Positions 1 to 11,460 of a stretch of DNA of 64,000 nucleotides are shown piece by piece (positions within the stretch are counted from its first letter, which is position 1; the number at the start of each line of letters is the position of its first letter). The position numbers were made by a program, and so were the translations under genes. This DNA comes from Tragulus kanchil (taxonomy: Eukaryota; Chordata; Mammalia; Artiodactyla; Tragulidae), in contig JAIOJX010000002.1 in the NCBI GenBank assembly GCA_022376925.1, forward strand, positions 43,237,501 through 43,301,500, read 5' to 3'. Under the pieces are notes generated by a model that saw only the letters and a program-made list of their open reading frames with translations, had not been told where the DNA came from and did no database searches.

Positions 1-2239
1 AGATTATAAGATAACAGTATGAAAAAAAGACAAAGGGTAAGACACTGAAAGATGAACCATCCAGCTTGGTAGGTGTCCAGTATTTTACTGGAAAAGAGTG
101 GAGAAATAGATCCAGAAGGAATGAAAAGCCTGAACTACAGGGGAAACAACATCAAGTTGTGGATGTGTCTGTTGGTGAAAGTAAAGTTCAATGTTGTAAA
201 GAATAACATTGCATTGGAATGGGGAATGTTAGGCCCATGAATGAAAGTAAGTTGGAAGTTGTCAAATAGGAGATGGCCAGACTGAACATCAACGTTTTAG
301 AAATCAGAAAACTAAAGTGAATAAGTATGGGCAAATTTAATTCAGACAACCATTATATCTACTACTGTGGGCAAGAATCCCTTAGGAGAAATGGAGTAGA
401 CGTCATAGTGAATGAAAGACTCTGAAATGCAATACTTCGGTGCAATCTCAAAAAATGACAGAATGATCTTGGTTCATTTACAAGGCAAACCATTCAGCAG
501 TACAGTAATTCAAGTCTGTGTCAAAAAACTACTGCTGAAGAAGCTGAAGTTGAATGGTTCTTTGAAGACCTACAAGACCTTCTAGAACTAACACCAAAAA
601 AGGTGTCCTTTTCATCATAAGGGACTGGGATGCAGAAGTAGGAAGTCAAGAGATACCAGGAATATCAGGCAAGTTTGGCCTTGGAGTACAAAATTAAGCA
701 GGAAACAGGCTAAAAAGTTTTTGTCTAGAGAGTGCTCTGGTCATAGCAAACACCCTTTTCCAACAACACAAGACAACTCTACACATGGATGTCACCGGTT
801 AGTCAATACCAAAACCAGAATGATAATATTCTTTGCAGCTGAGGATGGAGAAGCTCTATATAGTCAGCAAAAACAAGAGTGGGATCTCATGATCATGAAA
901 GCCTTATTGCAAAATTCTGACTTGAATAAAGTAGGGAAAACCATCATGCCATTCAGGTATGGCCTAAATCAAACCCCTTACAATTATACAGTGGAAGTGA
1001 CAAATAGAGTCAAGGGATTAAGATCGATAGACAGAGTGCCTGAAGGTATAGGTAATTTTTAAAAATGTACAATCCTCTCTACATAAAAATCACATGAAAT
1101 TAATATTTGGTGGTAAAAACTGTATCAACATAGAGAAAAAATTGAGTCTTAAAAGATAGCATAACTTGGTTAACTAAACATACATGGTATTGCAAGATTA
1201 TAAGATAACAGTATGAAAAAAAGACAAAGGGTAAGACACTGAAAGATGAACCATCCAGCTTGGTAGGTGTCCAGTATTTTACTGGAAAAGAGTGGAGAAA
1301 TAGATCCAGAAGGAATGAAAAGCCTGAACTACAGGGGAAACAACATCAAGTTGTGGATGTGTCTGTTGGTGAAAGTAAAGTTCAATGTTGTAAAGAATAA
1401 CATTGCATTGGAATGGGGAATGTTAGGCCCATGAATGAAAGTAAGTTGGAAGTTGTCAAATAGGAGATGGCCAGACTGAACATCAACGTTTTAGAAATCA
1501 GAAAACTAAAGTGAATAAGTATGGGCAAATTTAATTCAGACAACCATTATATCTACTACTGTGGGCAAGAATCCCTTAGGAGAAATGGAGTAGACGTCAT
1601 AGTGAATGAAAGACTCTGAAATGCAATACTTCGGTGCAATCTCAAAAAATGACAGAATGATCTTGGTTCATTTACAAGGCAAACCATTCAGCAGTACAGT
1701 AATTCAAGTCTGTGTCAAAAAACTACTGCTGAAGAAGCTGAAGTTGAATGGTTCTTTGAAGACCTACAAGACCTTCTAGAACTAACACCAAAAAAGGTGT
1801 CCTTTTCATCATAAGGGACTGGGATGCAGAAGTAGGAAGTCAAGAGATACCAGGAATATCAGGCAAGTTTGGCCTTGGAGTACAAAATTAAGCAGGAAAC
1901 AGGCTAAAAAGTTTTTGTCTAGAGAGTGCTCTGGTCATAGCAAACACCCTTTTCCAACAACACAAGACAACTCTACACATGGATGTCACCGGTTAGTCAA
2001 TACCAAAACCAGAATGATAATATTCTTTGCAGCTGAGGATGGAGAAGCTCTATATAGTCAGCAAAAACAAGAGTGGGATCTCATGATCATGAAAGCCTTA
2101 TTGCAAAATTCTGACTTGAATAAAGTAGGGAAAACCATCATGCCATTCAGGTATGGCCTAAATCAAACCCCTTACAATTATACAGTGGAAGTGACAAATA
2201 GAGTCAAGGGATTAAGATCGATAGACAGAGTGCCTGAAG
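1..2239 (+). repeat. Direct duplication 1 (1-1045 / 1195-2239), offset 1194
   Basis: The two segments read the same base for base as far as I can follow. The second copy continues into the rest of the BovB ORF, and the first breaks off after GCCTGAAG into 149 bp (1046-1194) that is not BovB-like. If the true unit is 1194 bp in exact tandem, the first copy's start lies 149 bp before the window. Confidence 0.97.
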
Positions 2240-3043
2240 AAGTATGGAGGTAGGTTTGTAACATTGTCCAGGAGGTGGTGATCAAAACCATTCCCAGGAA
2301 AAAGAAATGCAAAAAGGCAGAATGGTTGTCCAAAGAAACCTTACAAATAGCTGAGAAAAGGAGAGAAGCAAAGGCAATGGAGAAAAGGAAAGATATACCC
2401 ATCTGAATGAACAGTTCCAAAGAATAGCAATGAAAGATAAGAAAGCCTTCCTAAATGGACAATGAAAATAAATAGAGGAAAACAATAGAATAAGGAGTAC
2501 TAGAGATATCTTTAAGAAAATTAGAGATACCAAGGGAATATTCCATGCAAAGATGGGCGCAATAAAGGACAGAAACTCTGGGGACCTGACAGAGCAGAAG
2601 ATAAGAAGACATGGCAAGAGTACACAAAACTGTACAAAAAATGTCTTAGTGATCTGGATAACCACGATGGTGTGATCACTCATCTAGAATCAGACATCAT
2701 AGAGTGTGATGTCAAGTGGGCCTTAGGAAGCATTGCTGTGAATAGTGATAGTGGAAGTAATAGAATTCCAGCTGAGTGATTTCAAATCCTAAAAGATGAT
2801 ACTGTTAAAGTGCTACACTCAATACTCCAGCAAATTTGGAGAACTCAGCGGTGGCCACTTGTGGAAAGGGTCAGTTTTCATTCCAATTGCAAAAAAAGGC
2901 AATGCCAAAGAATGTTCAAACTACTGCACAATTGTAATCATTTAATATTATACAAGGTAATGCTCAATGCTCTTCAAGCTAGGCTTCAACAGTATGTGAA
3001 CTGAGACCTTACAGATGTACAAGCTGGATTTATAAAAAGCAGG

Positions 3044-5207
3044 GAAACCAGATATCAAATTGCCCACATCCATTGGATCATGGAAAAACCAGAAAATGAA
3101 GAAAAGCATCTATACCCCTATCTGCTTCATTGACTATGCTAAAGCTTTTAACTGTATCACTATGCCAACTTTGGATGACAGCAAACTAGAAAATTCTTAA
3201 AGAGATGGGAATAGTTGACTATCTTACCTGCCTCTTGAGAAACCTGTATGCAGGACAAGAAGCAACAGTTAGAACCAGACATGGAATAATAGACTTGCTC
3301 AAAATCTGGAAAGGAGTTAGTCAAAACTGTATATTGTCAACCTGCTTATTTAATTTATATGCAGAGAACAGCATGTAAAGTGCCAGGCTGGATGAAGCTT
3401 ATGTTGGAATCAAGATTTCTGGAAGAAATATCAATAGCCTCAGATATGCAGATTACATCACCCTAATGACAGAAAGCACAGAGGAACTAAAGAACCTCTT
3501 GATGAAGATGAAAGAGAATAGGTAAAAAGCGAACTTAAAACTCAACATTCAGAAAACTAAGATCATGGCATCTGATCTCATCTACTGGTGTGATGTGACA
3601 AATCAATAGGGAAAAATTCCGAACAGTGATAGACTTTATTTTCTTGGGTTCCAAAATCACTGTGGATGATGACTGCAGCCATGAAATTAACAGACACTGC
3701 TCCTTGGATGAAAACATATGACAAACCTAGACAGCATATTCAAAAGCAGAGACATCACTTTCCTGATAAAGTTCATATAGTCAAAGCTATGGCTTTTCCA
3801 GTAGTCATGTTCAGATATGAGAGTTGGACCATAAAGAAGGCTAAGCACCAAAGAATTGATGCTTTTTAACTGTGCTGTTGGAGAAAACTCTTGAGAGTTT
3901 CTTGAACAGCAAGGAATTCAAACCAGTCAATCCTAAAGGAAATCTACCTTGAATATTCATTAGAAGGACTTACGCTGAAGCTTAAGCTGATGGATGCTGA
4001 GGTTGCAATATTTTGGCCACCTGATGCGAAGAGCTGACTTATTGGAAAAGACCTTGATGTGGAGAAAGACTGAGGGCAGGAGGGGAAAGAAGCAACAGAG
4101 GATGAGATATGTGGATGGGACGGAAAATCATTAAAAGCAGGAAACCAGATATCAAATTGCCCACATCCATTGGATCATGGAAAAACCAGAAAATGAAGAA
4201 AAGCATCTATACCCCTATCTGCTTCATTGACTATGCTAAAGCTTTTAACTGTATCACTATGCCAACTTTGGATGACAGCAAACTAGAAAATTCTTAAAGA
4301 GATGGGAATAGTTGACTATCTTACCTGCCTCTTGAGAAACCTGTATGCAGGACAAGAAGCAACAGTTAGAACCAGACATGGAATAATAGACTTGCTCAAA
4401 ATCTGGAAAGGAGTTAGTCAAAACTGTATATTGTCAACCTGCTTATTTAATTTATATGCAGAGAACAGCATGTAAAGTGCCAGGCTGGATGAAGCTTATG
4501 TTGGAATCAAGATTTCTGGAAGAAATATCAATAGCCTCAGATATGCAGATTACATCACCCTAATGACAGAAAGCACAGAGGAACTAAAGAACCTCTTGAT
4601 GAAGATGAAAGAGAATAGGTAAAAAGCGAACTTAAAACTCAACATTCAGAAAACTAAGATCATGGCATCTGATCTCATCTACTGGTGTGATGTGACAAAT
4701 CAATAGGGAAAAATTCCGAACAGTGATAGACTTTATTTTCTTGGGTTCCAAAATCACTGTGGATGATGACTGCAGCCATGAAATTAACAGACACTGCTCC
4801 TTGGATGAAAACATATGACAAACCTAGACAGCATATTCAAAAGCAGAGACATCACTTTCCTGATAAAGTTCATATAGTCAAAGCTATGGCTTTTCCAGTA
4901 GTCATGTTCAGATATGAGAGTTGGACCATAAAGAAGGCTAAGCACCAAAGAATTGATGCTTTTTAACTGTGCTGTTGGAGAAAACTCTTGAGAGTTTCTT
5001 GAACAGCAAGGAATTCAAACCAGTCAATCCTAAAGGAAATCTACCTTGAATATTCATTAGAAGGACTTACGCTGAAGCTTAAGCTGATGGATGCTGAGGT
5101 TGCAATATTTTGGCCACCTGATGCGAAGAGCTGACTTATTGGAAAAGACCTTGATGTGGAGAAAGACTGAGGGCAGGAGGGGAAAGAAGCAACAGAGGAT
5201 GAGATAT
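3044..5207 (+). repeat. Direct duplication 2 (3044-4110 / 4141-5207), offset 1097
   Basis: Near-identical copies of the BovB reverse-transcriptase to 3' region. The 30-bp joint at 4111-4140 starts as a corrupted version of what follows the second copy (TTGGATGGCATC becomes GTGGATGGGACG) and ends as a shortened version of what precedes the first. Confidence 0.97.
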
Positions 5208-5360
5208 TTGGATGGCATCATTGACTCAATGGACATGAGTTTGAACAAAGTCTCAGAGAAAGTGAAGGACAGGGAAGCCTGGTGTATGTCAGCCCATGGA
5301 GTCACAAAGAGTTGGAGTTGATGGAACAGCAAAAACATTGTACTATATGAAATGGAATTT

Positions 5361-5610
5361 TTTTTTTTGGTCACCTCTATTGGTCTTCCATTTATTTCCA
5401 TCTTTGTTCTTTTGGCCTGTGTGGGCCTCCCATCGCAGTGGCCTTTCTCATTGCAAAGCACTAGCTCTGGGCGCATGTGCTCCAGAGCACTGAGTCGGTA
5501 GTTGGACACATCAGTCCAGCCCCTCCACGGCACGTGGGATCTTCCCAGGCCAGGGATTGAACCGGCGCCCCTTGTACTGCAAGGCAGTGTCCTTACTCAC
5601 TGGAAACCCC
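5361..5610 (-). mobile_element. CHR-derived tRNA SINE, minus strand, with target-site duplication
   Basis: A poly-T start and a reverse-complemented tRNA-like head at the right end (B box GGTTCAATCCCTGG in complement, TCCAGTGAGTAAGGACACTG A-box region). Candidate target-site duplications TGAAATGGA(A/G)TTT are at 5348-5360 and 5611-5623. The body carries the CTCCAGAGC and GGGCCTCCCATCGCAGTGG segments shared with four other insertions in this window. Confidence 0.85.
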
Positions 5611-5639
5611 TGAAATGGAGTTTTAAGAAACCAAGTCTT

Positions 5640-6350
5640 GACCAATCACTGTTTTTCTAAAGAAGATCTCAGGAAATTATCAATATAGGTAACATTCAGG
5701 GAATGTATCCCACTTCATCAGCTGAATTAATGTTTAAAACACAGATCTAGTAAAGCTGGAGTGGAGCACACCAATTTAGGTTTGAAAATAAAGCCTAAAT
5801 TAACATTATGTTAATATATTAACATTTCCTTGTTTTCTTGTATAGCTGAGATTTGAATGTTATTGTGGAAAGAAAGACATATCAGAGTTAATCTTGAGGC
5901 AGGTCCTGGTGTTTTTTCTCATATCAGTAGCATGGATGAAGAAATAGTAGAAGAGCAAAAACATACATATGGGTCAACATAGCTTTTTTCATCAAAAAAT
6001 GTGTCTTCTTCAGAGTGTTCTACTTAGACCTCTTCAATCAGCAGCTCTACTCTTGAGTAGAGGAAGTGGAGGGTGGTGAAGAGGAGTCTAAGGACTTCTA
6101 CTTTACTACTTTCGCTGAGGTTGTGGCACTGTCCTAGAGAGAACTGGATAGAATCAAGATATTTGAGAAGGTGGAATTGAGGTCAGGTGTAGGGAGATTA
6201 GCTAAAGCATACAAACTCAACTTGTGATTCAGCCAAGGTGCTTTCATTAAATATGCAGTATACATATTTCCCTTTCTGTCCATCATGGATTTAGTAGATC
6301 TGGATGATCTGAACTGTGGGTAATTTTTTTTTTTCTTACTTGGAAGCAAT
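5640..6350. other. Intergenic or intronic sequence without recognised feature
   Basis: AT-rich sequence with no convincing coding frame; nothing recognised before the SINE at 6364. Confidence 0.6.
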
Positions 6351-6363
6351 CTATATTTCTGTC

Positions 6364-6640
6364 GTGTTGTTTTTTCTTTTTTTGGCCTCTTTTATTGTTT
6401 TTATTTATTTATTTTCACTCATCTTTATTCTTTGGCCTGTGTGGGCCTCCCATTGCAGTGGCTTCTCTCACTGCAGTGCACCGACTCTGGGTGCATGTGC
6501 TCCAGAGCGTTAGCTCCTAATTGGACACACCGTGGTCCAGCTTCTCCATGGCACATGAGATCTTCCTGGGCCAGGGATCGAACTGGTGCCGCCTGCACTG
6601 CAAGGTGGACTGTTTACCCACTGGACCACCAGGGAAGCCC
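6364..6640 (-). mobile_element. CHR-derived tRNA SINE, minus strand (copy in duplication 3 at 7445-7721)
   Basis: The same SINE body as at 5361, bounded by an exact 10-bp target-site duplication TATTTCTGTC (6354-6363 and 6641-6650). The head ends CCACCAGGGAAGCCC. The identical copy at 7445-7721 with its own flanks is part of duplication 3, not a second insertion. Confidence 0.88.
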
Positions 6641-6659
6641 TATTTCTGTCTCTTGATGG

Positions 6660-8490
6660 CTAATTTTTATTGGGGAACCCGTTCTGAAAAAAGTTGCTTT
6701 CTAGCTTTCCATATAACTGATGAACACAATGTTTTTACAAATATGCTTGCACTATAAATGCCAGGAGGTATTTGTTATTGGGATGGGGAAATATTTAGCC
6801 TTACAGTGCTAACCTGGCTTAGAAGTCTGCACCTTTGCGCCACCCTTCTCACCAACAAGATTGCTGCCTCTCATCCTGCCTGTATGAAATTCTGGAGTAG
6901 CCTCTGTCACTGACTCTTTTGTAACCACTTTCATTTGTTTTCAAGATACATTGTTAGTAAGCAACACAAGTTAAGTTTTTAAAAATAAAGAAGGGACTAG
7001 TTATTGGTAGAATTTTCATATGTTTTAACCATAGCTAAAATATCCTGTACTACTTGAAAAAAGTCTGAGGTAGAACTAGAGTTTATTTTAAAGGAATTAA
7101 ACTTAAACTAGTAAAAGTTAAATAATAAAAAGTACTGATATGTGAACCAGAGTGCCAGGCTCCATAGTGTGAATAATTAACTGGCCTACCATGCAAGTAA
7201 TCTCGGTTATAATGCCACGTCCGTCCTCAAATCTTTCTGCACCTTGCCAAATTCACTATGCCCAATCAAATGGCTATCATTAAATTGTACAAACTTGAAG
7301 GTTATCAGAACCTAGCTGAACAAACTATTTAATGGCCAGTATACATATTTCCCTTTCTGTCCATCATGGATTTAGTAGATCTGGATGATCTGAACTGTGG
7401 GTAATTTTTTTTTTTCTTACTTGGAAGCAATCTATATTTCTGTCGTGTTGTTTTTTCTTTTTTTGGCCTCTTTTATTGTTTTTATTTATTTATTTTCACT
7501 CATCTTTATTCTTTGGCCTGTGTGGGCCTCCCATTGCAGTGGCTTCTCTCACTGCAGTGCACCGACTCTGGGTGCATGTGCTCCAGAGCGTTAGCTCCTA
7601 ATTGGACACACCGTGGTCCAGCTTCTCCATGGCACATGAGATCTTCCTGGGCCAGGGATCGAACTGGTGCCGCCTGCACTGCAAGGTGGACTGTTTACCC
7701 ACTGGACCACCAGGGAAGCCCTATTTCTGTCTCTTGATGGCTAATTTTTATTGGGGAACCCGTTCTGAAAAAAGTTGCTTTCTAGCTTTCCATATAACTG
7801 ATGAACACAATGTTTTTACAAATATGCTTGCACTATAAATGCCAGGAGGTATTTGTTATTGGGATGGGGAAATATTTAGCCTTACAGTGCTAACCTGGCT
7901 TAGAAGTCTGCACCTTTGCGCCACCCTTCTCACCAACAAGATTGCTGCCTCTCATCCTGCCTGTATGAAATTCTGGAGTAGCCTCTGTCACTGACTCTTT
8001 TGTAACCACTTTCATTTGTTTTCAAGATACATTGTTAGTAAGCAACACAAGTTAAGTTTTTAAAAATAAAGAAGGGACTAGTTATTGGTAGAATTTTCAT
8101 ATGTTTTAACCATAGCTAAAATATCCTGTACTACTTGAAAAAAAAGTCTGAGGTAGAACTAGAGTTTATTTTAAAGGAATTAAACTTAAACTAGTAAAAG
8201 TTAAATAATAAAAAGTACTGATATGTGAACCAGAGTGCCAGGCTCCATAGTGTGAATAATTAACTGGCCTACCATGCAAGTAATCTCGGTTATAATGCCA
8301 CGTCCGTCCTCAAATCTTTCTGCACCTTGCCAAATTCACTATGCCCAATCAAATGGCTATCATTAAATTGTACAAACTTGAAGGGGTTATCAGAACCTAG
8401 CTGAACAAACTATTTAATGCCAAGGGCCAGCCACAAGCAAGATTACTTTAATCAATTTGTACTCATGCATACTTTGTTCATATTTAAATG
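6660..8490. other. Unique sequence (plus the repeated SINE), no gene seen
   Basis: Contains the duplicated part of duplication 3. No coding frame with protein character. Confidence 0.6.
7445..7721 (-). mobile_element. Second copy of the SINE at 6364-6640
   Basis: Identical SINE and identical target-site duplication at an offset of 1081, which shows that it was copied with its flanks and did not insert independently. Confidence 0.9.
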
Positions 8491-8505
8491 ACTAGTGGTA
8501 ATTTA

Positions 8506-8723
8506 AGAGCTTTCCTGGTGGCTCAGATGGTAAAGAAATCGCCTACAATGTGGGAGACCTGGGTTCAGTCTTTGGCTTGGGAAGATCTCCTGGAGAAGGG
8601 AATGGTTACCCGCTCCAGTATTCTTGCCTGAGAATCCCACAAACAGAGGAGCCTGGAAGATTACAGTCTATGGAGTCACAAAGAGTCAGACAAGCCTGAG
8701 GGACTAGTGCTTACACTTCCACA
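8506..8723 (+). mobile_element. Bov-tA/Bov-A2 type SINE with exact 12-bp target-site duplication
   Basis: The head GCTTTCCTGGTGGCTCAGAT, body GGAGAAGGGAATGG, CTCCAGTATTCTTGCCTG, and end AGTCAGACAAGCCTGAG are diagnostic of Bov-tA. It is flanked by AGTGGTAATTTA at 8494-8505 and 8724-8735. The tail lacks a long poly-A. Confidence 0.93.
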
Positions 8724-8806
8724 AGTGGTAATTTAGACGTGTCTAGGAAAAAAATTTCCATGTGCCTGTAGCACATAAACTACGCAGGCAGTAGTATCTA
8801 AGGAGA

Positions 8807-8825
8807 ATAATAATAATAATAAAAT
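8807..8825 (+). repeat. (AAT)n microsatellite, repeated at about 9912-9930
   Basis: Six AAT-like units inside duplication 4, equal in length in both copies. Confidence 0.8.
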
Positions 8826-9610
8826 AAACAGTTGTGAATCACTCCTTGCTTATAAGAAATTGCACCTGAATATAGGCTGTGGTCCAGTTATGAGACATGC
8901 ATGGAGTCTCACGCTGGCCCAACACTGTGATGTACAATCTTAGGCTAGCCAGCTAGTCAGCCAACGAGGTGGCTTTGAAAGTGTTCATTCTTTTTGTGCT
9001 TGTATCAGTCCACCTTCTATGTCAGATTTCTTCTTTTTTTTGGTTGGGGGTGTTGGGTACAAGACAGAAATTTCTTAAAATGACTTATTTAAATGAAGCA
9101 AAGATAAATATTTTTAATGATAAAAGGCAGAATTCACACAAAAAAGATAGACATCATAAACCATTAGACACCCAACAACAAAGAGACAAAGACACACAAC
9201 AAAAATAAGAAGAAATATAAGGGAAAAGAAAAAAAATCAGTTAGATATGGTAACATTTCTCTGAGAATATTTTATCAAGTACAGAAAAAATAAGAATAGA
9301 AGTCTCTTAAATAATAAAAGTACTGATATGTGAACCAGAGTGCCAGGCTCCATAGTGTGAATAATTAACTGGCCTACCATGCAAGTAATCTCGGTTATAA
9401 TGCCACGTCCGTCCTCAAATCTTTCTGCACCTTGCCAAATTCACTATGCCCAATCAAATGGCTATCATTAAATTGTACAAACTTGAAGGGGTTATCAGAA
9501 CCTAGCTGAACAAACTATTTAATGCCAAGGGCCAGCCACAAGCAAGATTACTTTAATCAATTTGTACTCATGCATACTTTGTTCATATTTAAATGACTAG
9601 TGGTAATTTA

Positions 9611-9828
9611 AGAGCTTTCCTGGTGGCTCAGATGGTAAAGAAATCGCCTACAATGTGGGAGACCTGGGTTCAGTCTTTGGCTTGGGAAGATCTCCTGGAG
9701 AAGGGAATGGTTACCCGCTCCAGTATTCTTGCCTGAGAATCCCACAAACAGAGGAGCCTGGAAGATTACAGTCTATGGAGTCACAAAGAGTCAGACAAGC
9801 CTGAGGGACTAGTGCTTACACTTCCACA
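9611..9828 (+). mobile_element. Second copy of the Bov-tA SINE at 8506-8723
   Basis: Same element and same target-site duplication (9599-9610 / 9829-9840), carried by duplication 4. Confidence 0.92.
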
Positions 9829-10599
9829 AGTGGTAATTTAGACGTGTCTAGGAAAAAAATTTCCATGTGCCTGTAGCACATAAACTACGCAGGCAGTAGT
9901 ATCTAAGGAGAATAATAATAATAATAAAATAAACAGTTGTGAATCACTCCTTGCTTATAAGAAATTGCACCTGAATATAGGCTGTGGTCCAGTTATGAGA
10001 CATGCATGGAGTCTCACGCTGGCCCAACACTGTGATGTACAATCTTAGGCTAGCCAGCTAGTCAGCCAACGAGGTGGCTTTGAAAGTGTTCATTCTTTTT
10101 GTGCTTGTATCAGTCCACCTTCTATGTCAGATTTCTTCTTTTTTTTGGTTGGGGGTGTTGGGTACAAGACAGAAATTTCTTAAAATGACTTATTTAAATG
10201 AAGCAAAGATAAATATTTTTAATGATAAAAGGCAGAATTCACACAAAAAAGATAGACATCATAAACCATTAGACACCCAACAACAAAGAGACAAAGACAC
10301 ACAACAAAAATAAGAAGAAATATAAGGGAAAAGAAAAAAAATCAGTTAGATATGGTAACATTTCTCTGAGAATATTTTATCAAGTACAGAAAAAATAAGA
10401 ATAGAAGTCTCTTGAATGATGCCATTAATAATTTAAATATGATTTATACTTAATTAATTTATATGAATCATATATCCTACACAAATATGTTTATAATTTT
10501 GTATCTCATACATTGTTATTAGATGTCTATAGGACACTTTGGAAAACTGAAAAAAAGGTAAATATTACTAAATTTCAAAAAGTAGAATTATTTTTCAAA

Positions 10600-10720
10600 T
10601 GTGTTGATTCAGTTATACATATACACATATATTATTTTTGAAATTATTTTCCATTATAGGGTATTAGAAAACATTGACTATAGTTCCTTGTACTATGGAG
10701 TAAACCTGTCTCGCTTTTTT
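10600..10720 (+). mobile_element. Old L1 3'-end fragment
   Basis: Resembles the laurasiatherian L1 3' segment TTCAGTTATACATAT...TTTTCCATTATAGG...ATTGACTATAGTTCC, followed by a (TA)n/T-rich stretch to 10760. Short and diverged. Confidence 0.5.
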
Positions 10721-10721
10721 C

Positions 10722-10722
10722 A

Positions 10723-10759
<37 letters not shown>

Positions 10760-10760
10760 A
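10722..10760 (+). repeat. (TA)n plus poly-T tract
   Basis: About ten TA units followed by about 15 T. Confidence 0.9.
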
Positions 10761-10764
10761 ATTA

Positions 10765-11460
10765 GAAATCTTGCATTTGATCCATACTAAGTCAGACTAG
10801 TAGAATCAAAATGTCTTAAAATTTTTAGGTAGGCAAAAATTCATACATTTTCTAAAATGTATTTATTATATATATTGTTTATATATATGTATATAAGAGC
10901 ATTTCTACTACACTTGATAAAGGTTTAAGAAAGAGCATCCAAAAAAAAGAAGAGGTGGAGAAATTGGAAAGCATAAACTAAATTAAATGGGAGTACTGAA
11001 TAGGAAATAGCAAAAGTGAAACAATCTAGATAAAAGTAAAATATCCTCATATAGTCCAGTTGTTTTTAAACATGGCTGTTCATTAGAAACATATCTGGAG
11101 ATCTGGCAAGAAAAACCAATACTTAGGAATCTGTATTTTTCAAAAAATTCCAAGATAATTCTGTTATGCATCTGGATTTTAAAATGTGATTACAAGTTTT
11201 TCTATTAAATGGTAGTTTTGGTGATATAGAATTCTATAATTTTTCTGTTGACCAATTATGATACATTGGTATTGAGTGATGGTTACATAATCACAATAGT
11301 AAAAGATGCTTATCAGTTTTCACAATCAATAGCCAGATATACACAAAAAAGATGATTACAATTGCAAGCCATAATGGGAATGTGATTAACCTAACAATAT
11401 AAAATAATTATATGATTTGAGGGGTCAAGTCGAGTGATGTGGTAAGTTAAAGTGCATACA
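10765..11460. other. AT-rich sequence, no gene seen
   Basis: Short (TA)n runs near 10868-10895; nothing else recognised before the L1. Confidence 0.55.

Larger units (their letters stand above)
1..5335 (+). mobile_element. BovB (RTE) LINE, near full length, inflated by two duplications
   Basis: Decayed BovB retrotransposon, which encodes an endonuclease plus reverse transcriptase. In order one can read the start of the protein region (from about 60), the endonuclease part (240-1040), the linker rich in Lys/Glu (2240-2600), the RT core with a YAKAFN-type FIDYAKAF motif (near 3125-3150), the conserved 3' ORF with RRIDAF-like and HLMRRADxLEKT motifs (to about 4100/5200), and the 3' tail ending near 5335. 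Stops and frameshifts are frequent, so it is inactive. After removing duplications 1 and 2 its length is about 3.04 kb, close to the usual 3.2 kb. Confidence 0.92.
6256..8419 (+). repeat. Direct duplication 3 (6256-7334 / 7337-8419), offset 1081-1085
   Basis: Head-to-tail copies containing a whole SINE plus intron sequence. The differences seen are homopolymer length only: AAAAAA versus AAAAAAAA near 8140, and GAAGGTT versus GAAGGGGTT near 8385. Confidence 0.97.
8202..10413 (+). repeat. Direct duplication 4 (8202-9308 / 9307-10413), offset 1105
   Basis: Adjacent copies meeting at a few bases of shared sequence (CTTAAATAATAAAA). It overlaps the end of duplication 3, so the segment 8202-8419 occurs three times (also near 7121-7334 and 9307-9525). 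Confidence 0.97.
8740..10595. other. Unique sequence doubled by duplication 4, no gene seen
   Basis: The 79-codon frame at 8969 (repeated at 10074) turns into Lys/Gln low complexity and is not supported. Confidence 0.6.

Noticed and set aside
5057..5533. A 158-codon minus-strand protein
   Set aside because: Antisense translation of a SINE and a BovB 3' end.
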